Positions 6,251 to 8,555 of a stretch of DNA of 8,555 nucleotides are shown here, piece by piece. The notes under the pieces are model-generated. The model had not been told where the DNA came from. It made no database searches and was given only the letters and a program-made list of their open reading frames with translations. The position numbers were made by a program, and so were the translations under genes. The stretch covers positions 2,930 through 11,484 of the forward strand of contig PFEM01000017.1 of the NCBI GenBank assembly GCA_002793635.1, read 5' to 3'. The DNA is from Candidatus Shapirobacteria bacterium CG10_big_fil_rev_8_21_14_0_10_48_15 (GTDB lineage: Bacteria; Patescibacteriota; Microgenomatia; PFEM01). Positions within the stretch are counted from its first letter, which is position 1. Each line of letters begins with the position of its first letter.

Positions 6251-7702
6251 CTATTTACCTATCAATAACAGATTGAACTCATTAAGCCCTGCCTTGATTT
6301 TTGCCAGCAAATCGCGTGCCGAACGCAACTCCCTGATCCTCTTAAAAAGATAAACCGGATTAAAATAATGTTTCAGCACGAACCCTTTAACCGCCCTCAC
6401 TAACTGCTTATCAGAAAGGTGAGGGTAAGCAATCAAACTTTGGGCCGAAGAATCAATGGGGACATATTCTGGAACCGTCATCCAACCTTTGGCTTTAGCA
6501 ATCCTGGCGAATTCTGTACCGGGAAAAGGGGTGCAAACATTAATATGAACAATATTAATCTTTAACGCCGCTACCCGGCTAAGGGTTTCCCGAATCGTTT
6601 TTTTGGTTTCCAAGGGGCAACTGCCAATTAAAATATTGACTTCCGGTTCGATACCGGCTTTTTGGCAAAAGCTGATGCCTTTTTCAATCGTTTTGACGTC
6701 TAAATCCTTCTTGATATAATCCAAAATTGGCTGGTCAAACGACTCCACCCCAAAAGCAATGTGTTTAATGCCCGCCCGACGCATGGCCTTGGCCAATTTA
6801 AAATCTGTAATGCGGTCACACCTGGCTAAAATAGAAATTTCTAAACCCAAGTCCTTGATGCCGGCCAAGATTTGGTCGGTTCTTTTTCTGTCCCACAAAA
6901 ACTGATCGTCTAAAATTGAAACCGACCGGAAACCCTGACTCGCAATCAGCTTCATTTCTGCGATCACTTTAGCAGCCGAACGGACTCTGACAGGGGGTTT
7001 ACAACGGTGCCGCCGCTTATAATCCAGCTCCCGCGTATAACTTAAGGTGTTGGGAAAACAATAGTAGCAACGATAAGCACAACCGCGCGAAAAAAGTGCG
7101 GTAGTCGAAGGAAACTGGCCAAAACGAGCGTTAGGATAAGCAAGGGGCTTGCGGTAAAGCAACCGGTTGGGAATCGGCAGCTGATTTAAATGATCAATAA
7201 AACTTCTTGAGGGGTTATGAACAACCTGGTTATTCTTCACCCAGCTAATCCCTTTGACGGAAGAAAAATCCCGCGCCTTTTTTGATAATTTCTGGACCAG
7301 TTCCAAAAGAGAGTATTCCGGTTCAGCCCTAACCAAAAAATAATTTTTTCTGGTCAAATACTTATCTGAATAGTAATTAGGATCCGAACCTAAAAAAATC
7401 ACCGGCACATTTCTTCGCCTGCTTCTAATCTGAGCGGCCGCCTTAAGATCTAAAGCGCGGCTTAAAAAAACAGAATAAAAAACAAAAATATCGCCGCCCC
7501 TCGCCAAAGCTTGATCTAAAGAGATTTTTTCTACAAAACAATCGCTGACCACGACTTCATAGCCCTGCTGCTGCAACAGCGTCGCAGCCGAAAGGAATAA
7601 AACATTGTGATGGGTAAAAAACCCATAATTGCAACCGAAAATCCGGTCAAAAACCTTCTGACCATTTGAGTCAGCAGGCGGAATTAAAAAATGAATTTTC
7701 AT
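6251..7702 (-). CDS. B12-binding-type radical SAM protein (BchE/methyltransferase-like)
   Basis: This 483-residue protein has the architecture of cobalamin-type radical SAM enzymes. Residues 1 to about 140 form a Rossmann-like domain resembling the B12-binding module (LSAATLLQQQGYEVVVSDC, then VIFLGSD near 101-107 and RAEPEYSLLELV near 125-136). The classical DxHxxG cobalt-ligand motif is absent, as in many BchE-type relatives. The radical SAM barrel follows with Cys208-x3-Cys212-x2-Cys215 (SRGCAYRCYYC), LDDQFLWD (264-271), FGVESFD (317-323) and NILIGSCPLET (356-366). About 80 residues follow the barrel. Members include C- and P-methyltransferases, ring-forming enzymes and lipid or hopanoid modifiers, so a methylation or ring-closure step on a sugar or lipid carrier is possible but unproven. 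ATG 7702 overlaps the TGA of the upstream GT4 gene as ATGA, which supports the start. TAG ends the gene. Confidence 0.9.
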   Translation of the reverse strand: MKIHFLIPPADSNGQKVFDRIFGCNYGFFTHHNVLFLSAATLLQQQGYEVVVSDCFVEKISLDQALARGGDIFVFYSVFLSRALDLKAAAQIRSRRRNVPVIFLGSDPNYYSDKYLTRKNYFLVRAEPEYSLLELVQKLSKKARDFSSVKGISWVKNNQVVHNPSRSFIDHLNQLPIPNRLLYRKPLAYPNARFGQFPSTTALFSRGCAYRCYYCFPNTLSYTRELDYKRRHRCKPPVRVRSAAKVIAEMKLIASQGFRSVSILDDQFLWDRKRTDQILAGIKDLGLEISILARCDRITDFKLAKAMRRAGIKHIAFGVESFDQPILDYIKKDLDVKTIEKGISFCQKAGIEPEVNILIGSCPLETKKTIRETLSRVAALKINIVHINVCTPFPGTEFARIAKAKGWMTVPEYVPIDSSAQSLIAYPHLSDKQLVRAVKGFVLKHYFNPVYLFKRIRELRSARDLLAKIKAGLNEFNLLLIGK

Positions 7703-8555
7703 AATTTGTGCTTTGGCTTCATTTTAATAAAAGCCTGATCAAAAATTACCGTCCAGTCAAAAGCCGGCGCTGTCTCTCGGGCATTTCGCTGCCAAACCGC
7801 CAAGTTTTTGGGGCATGTCAGCAATTTGGCGAACGCTTGTCGCAGGGCTGCCGCGTCTCCAGGCTTAATGACTAACCCCAAATTTTGTCGCCTAATCAGC
7901 TGTGCCACATAAGGAACGTCCGTCATTAACACTGCCAAACCCCCTGCTAAATATTCTTTAACTTTCACCGGGTCACAATAACGTGTATAACTTTCTGCCT
8001 CGTTGTAAAGGGCGATTCCCACATCGTATTTTACCATTTTTTCCAAAACAGTTTGATTGGGCAAGTGACCCAAAAAATTAATTTTCTGAGTTAAGTGCTT
8101 ACGGGCAGCCAAACGCCGCAAGTCACTTTCAAACGGGCCCGAACCGATAATGGTCAGCTGCCAACAATGATGCCGTTGGTTAACCCTTGCTAACGCTTCA
8201 ATAACTTCCCAGGCACCCTTGACCTTGGTTAAATGTCCCTGAAAAACCAGCTTGACTATGGCCGGGTTTTTTTGGCGTTTAACTTGGGGGATCGATTTTA
8301 AAGTAACCCCATTGGGAACTAAGAGGCTCTTCCTCGCCGGCAAGCCCTGCCGCCGCCGCAGGGCGGCCACACGCCGGTTATTACTCCAAACAAAATCAGC
8401 TCCCTGCAAAGCCAAACGGTCAATTTGACGATAAAGCCAATCCAAAGCACCCTGCTTAAACCTCACCGGGGAGTAATCAACCGTATAAAAAACAACTTTT
8501 TTAATTTTTATCAATCGCTTAAGTACTATTCCCGCCAGGCAATTAAAATTATTGG
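7699..8555 (-). CDS. Glycosyltransferase family 4 (group 1) protein, 5' end outside window
   Basis: The visible 284 codons encode the C-terminal two thirds of a GT-B-fold, family 4 glycosyltransferase. The frame has no stop before the right edge. A TTG at 8514 is the only start-like codon near there, but a protein starting at it would lack most of the N-terminal acceptor domain. The sequence VVFYTVDYSPVRF that follows, and the RQIDRLALQGADFVWSNNRR region, match the last part of that domain in family members. Counting from the TTG codon, VPNGV (66-70) leads into the donor-binding domain, with GHLTKVKG (93-100), GSGP (124-127) and DPVKVKEYLAGG (181-192), the nucleotide-sugar-contacting stretch in which Glu187 matches the second Glu of the GT4 EX7E motif; the first is absent. 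It is soluble or peripheral, with no membrane segment visible. Its stop forms an ATGA overlap with the radical SAM gene. The sugar is unknown. Confidence 0.9.
   Translation of the reverse strand, partial: NNFNCLAGIVLKRLIKIKKVVFYTVDYSPVRFKQGALDWLYRQIDRLALQGADFVWSNNRRVAALRRRQGLPARKSLLVPNGVTLKSIPQVKRQKNPAIVKLVFQGHLTKVKGAWEVIEALARVNQRHHCWQLTIIGSGPFESDLRRLAARKHLTQKINFLGHLPNQTVLEKMVKYDVGIALYNEAESYTRYCDPVKVKEYLAGGLAVLMTDVPYVAQLIRRQNLGLVIKPGDAAALRQAFAKLLTCPKNLAVWQRNARETAPAFDWTVIFDQAFIKMKPKHKL

Overview
The window reads as one continuous piece of a bacterial surface-glycan gene cluster. All eight supported genes lie on the minus strand, so transcription runs from the right edge towards the left edge. 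They are packed end to end: the largest gap is 7 bases, three junctions are 4-base ATGA stop/start overlaps, and one junction overlaps by 17 bases. No stretch of 300 bases lacks a gene. I see no RNA gene, insertion sequence, CRISPR array, convincing promoter or terminator. The cluster therefore looks like the middle of a longer operon whose promoter lies beyond the right edge.

In transcription order the genes are: a GT4 glycosyltransferase cut off at its 5' end by the right edge (7699-8555); a B12-binding-type radical SAM enzyme (6251-7702); a GT2 glycosyltransferase with C-terminal membrane segments (5239-6243); a class I SAM-dependent methyltransferase (4454-5233); a second GT2 (3433-4449); a third GT2 (2435-3436); a radical SAM enzyme with a SPASM/twitch-like C-terminus (1263-2438); and a polytopic GT-C-type membrane protein cut off at its 3' end by the left edge (1-1279).

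The likely joint role is building a surface glycan. Soluble or membrane-associated glycosyltransferases would assemble it on the cytoplasmic face, the methyltransferase and perhaps the radical SAM enzymes would modify sugars or the lipid carrier, and the GT-C protein would use a polyprenyl-phosphate sugar on the outer face. That scheme is inference from gene families; no substrate can be read from the sequence. No flippase, polymerase or nucleotide-sugar synthesis gene is visible.

The organism is not identifiable with certainty. Compact lysine-rich proteins, A-rich gene junctions, no rRNA or marker gene, and a metagenome-like glycosyltransferase/radical SAM mix would fit an uncultured lineage such as the Candidate Phyla Radiation (Patescibacteria) or Omnitrophota. 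TGA, TAA and TAG all act as stops, which argues against the CPR groups that read TGA as glycine. None of the seven visible gene starts has a Shine-Dalgarno sequence at normal spacing, so starts were chosen by protein-family alignment and overlap with the preceding stop. Two starts were moved inwards from TTG codons, one from GTG, and the GT4 gene is treated as open to the edge.
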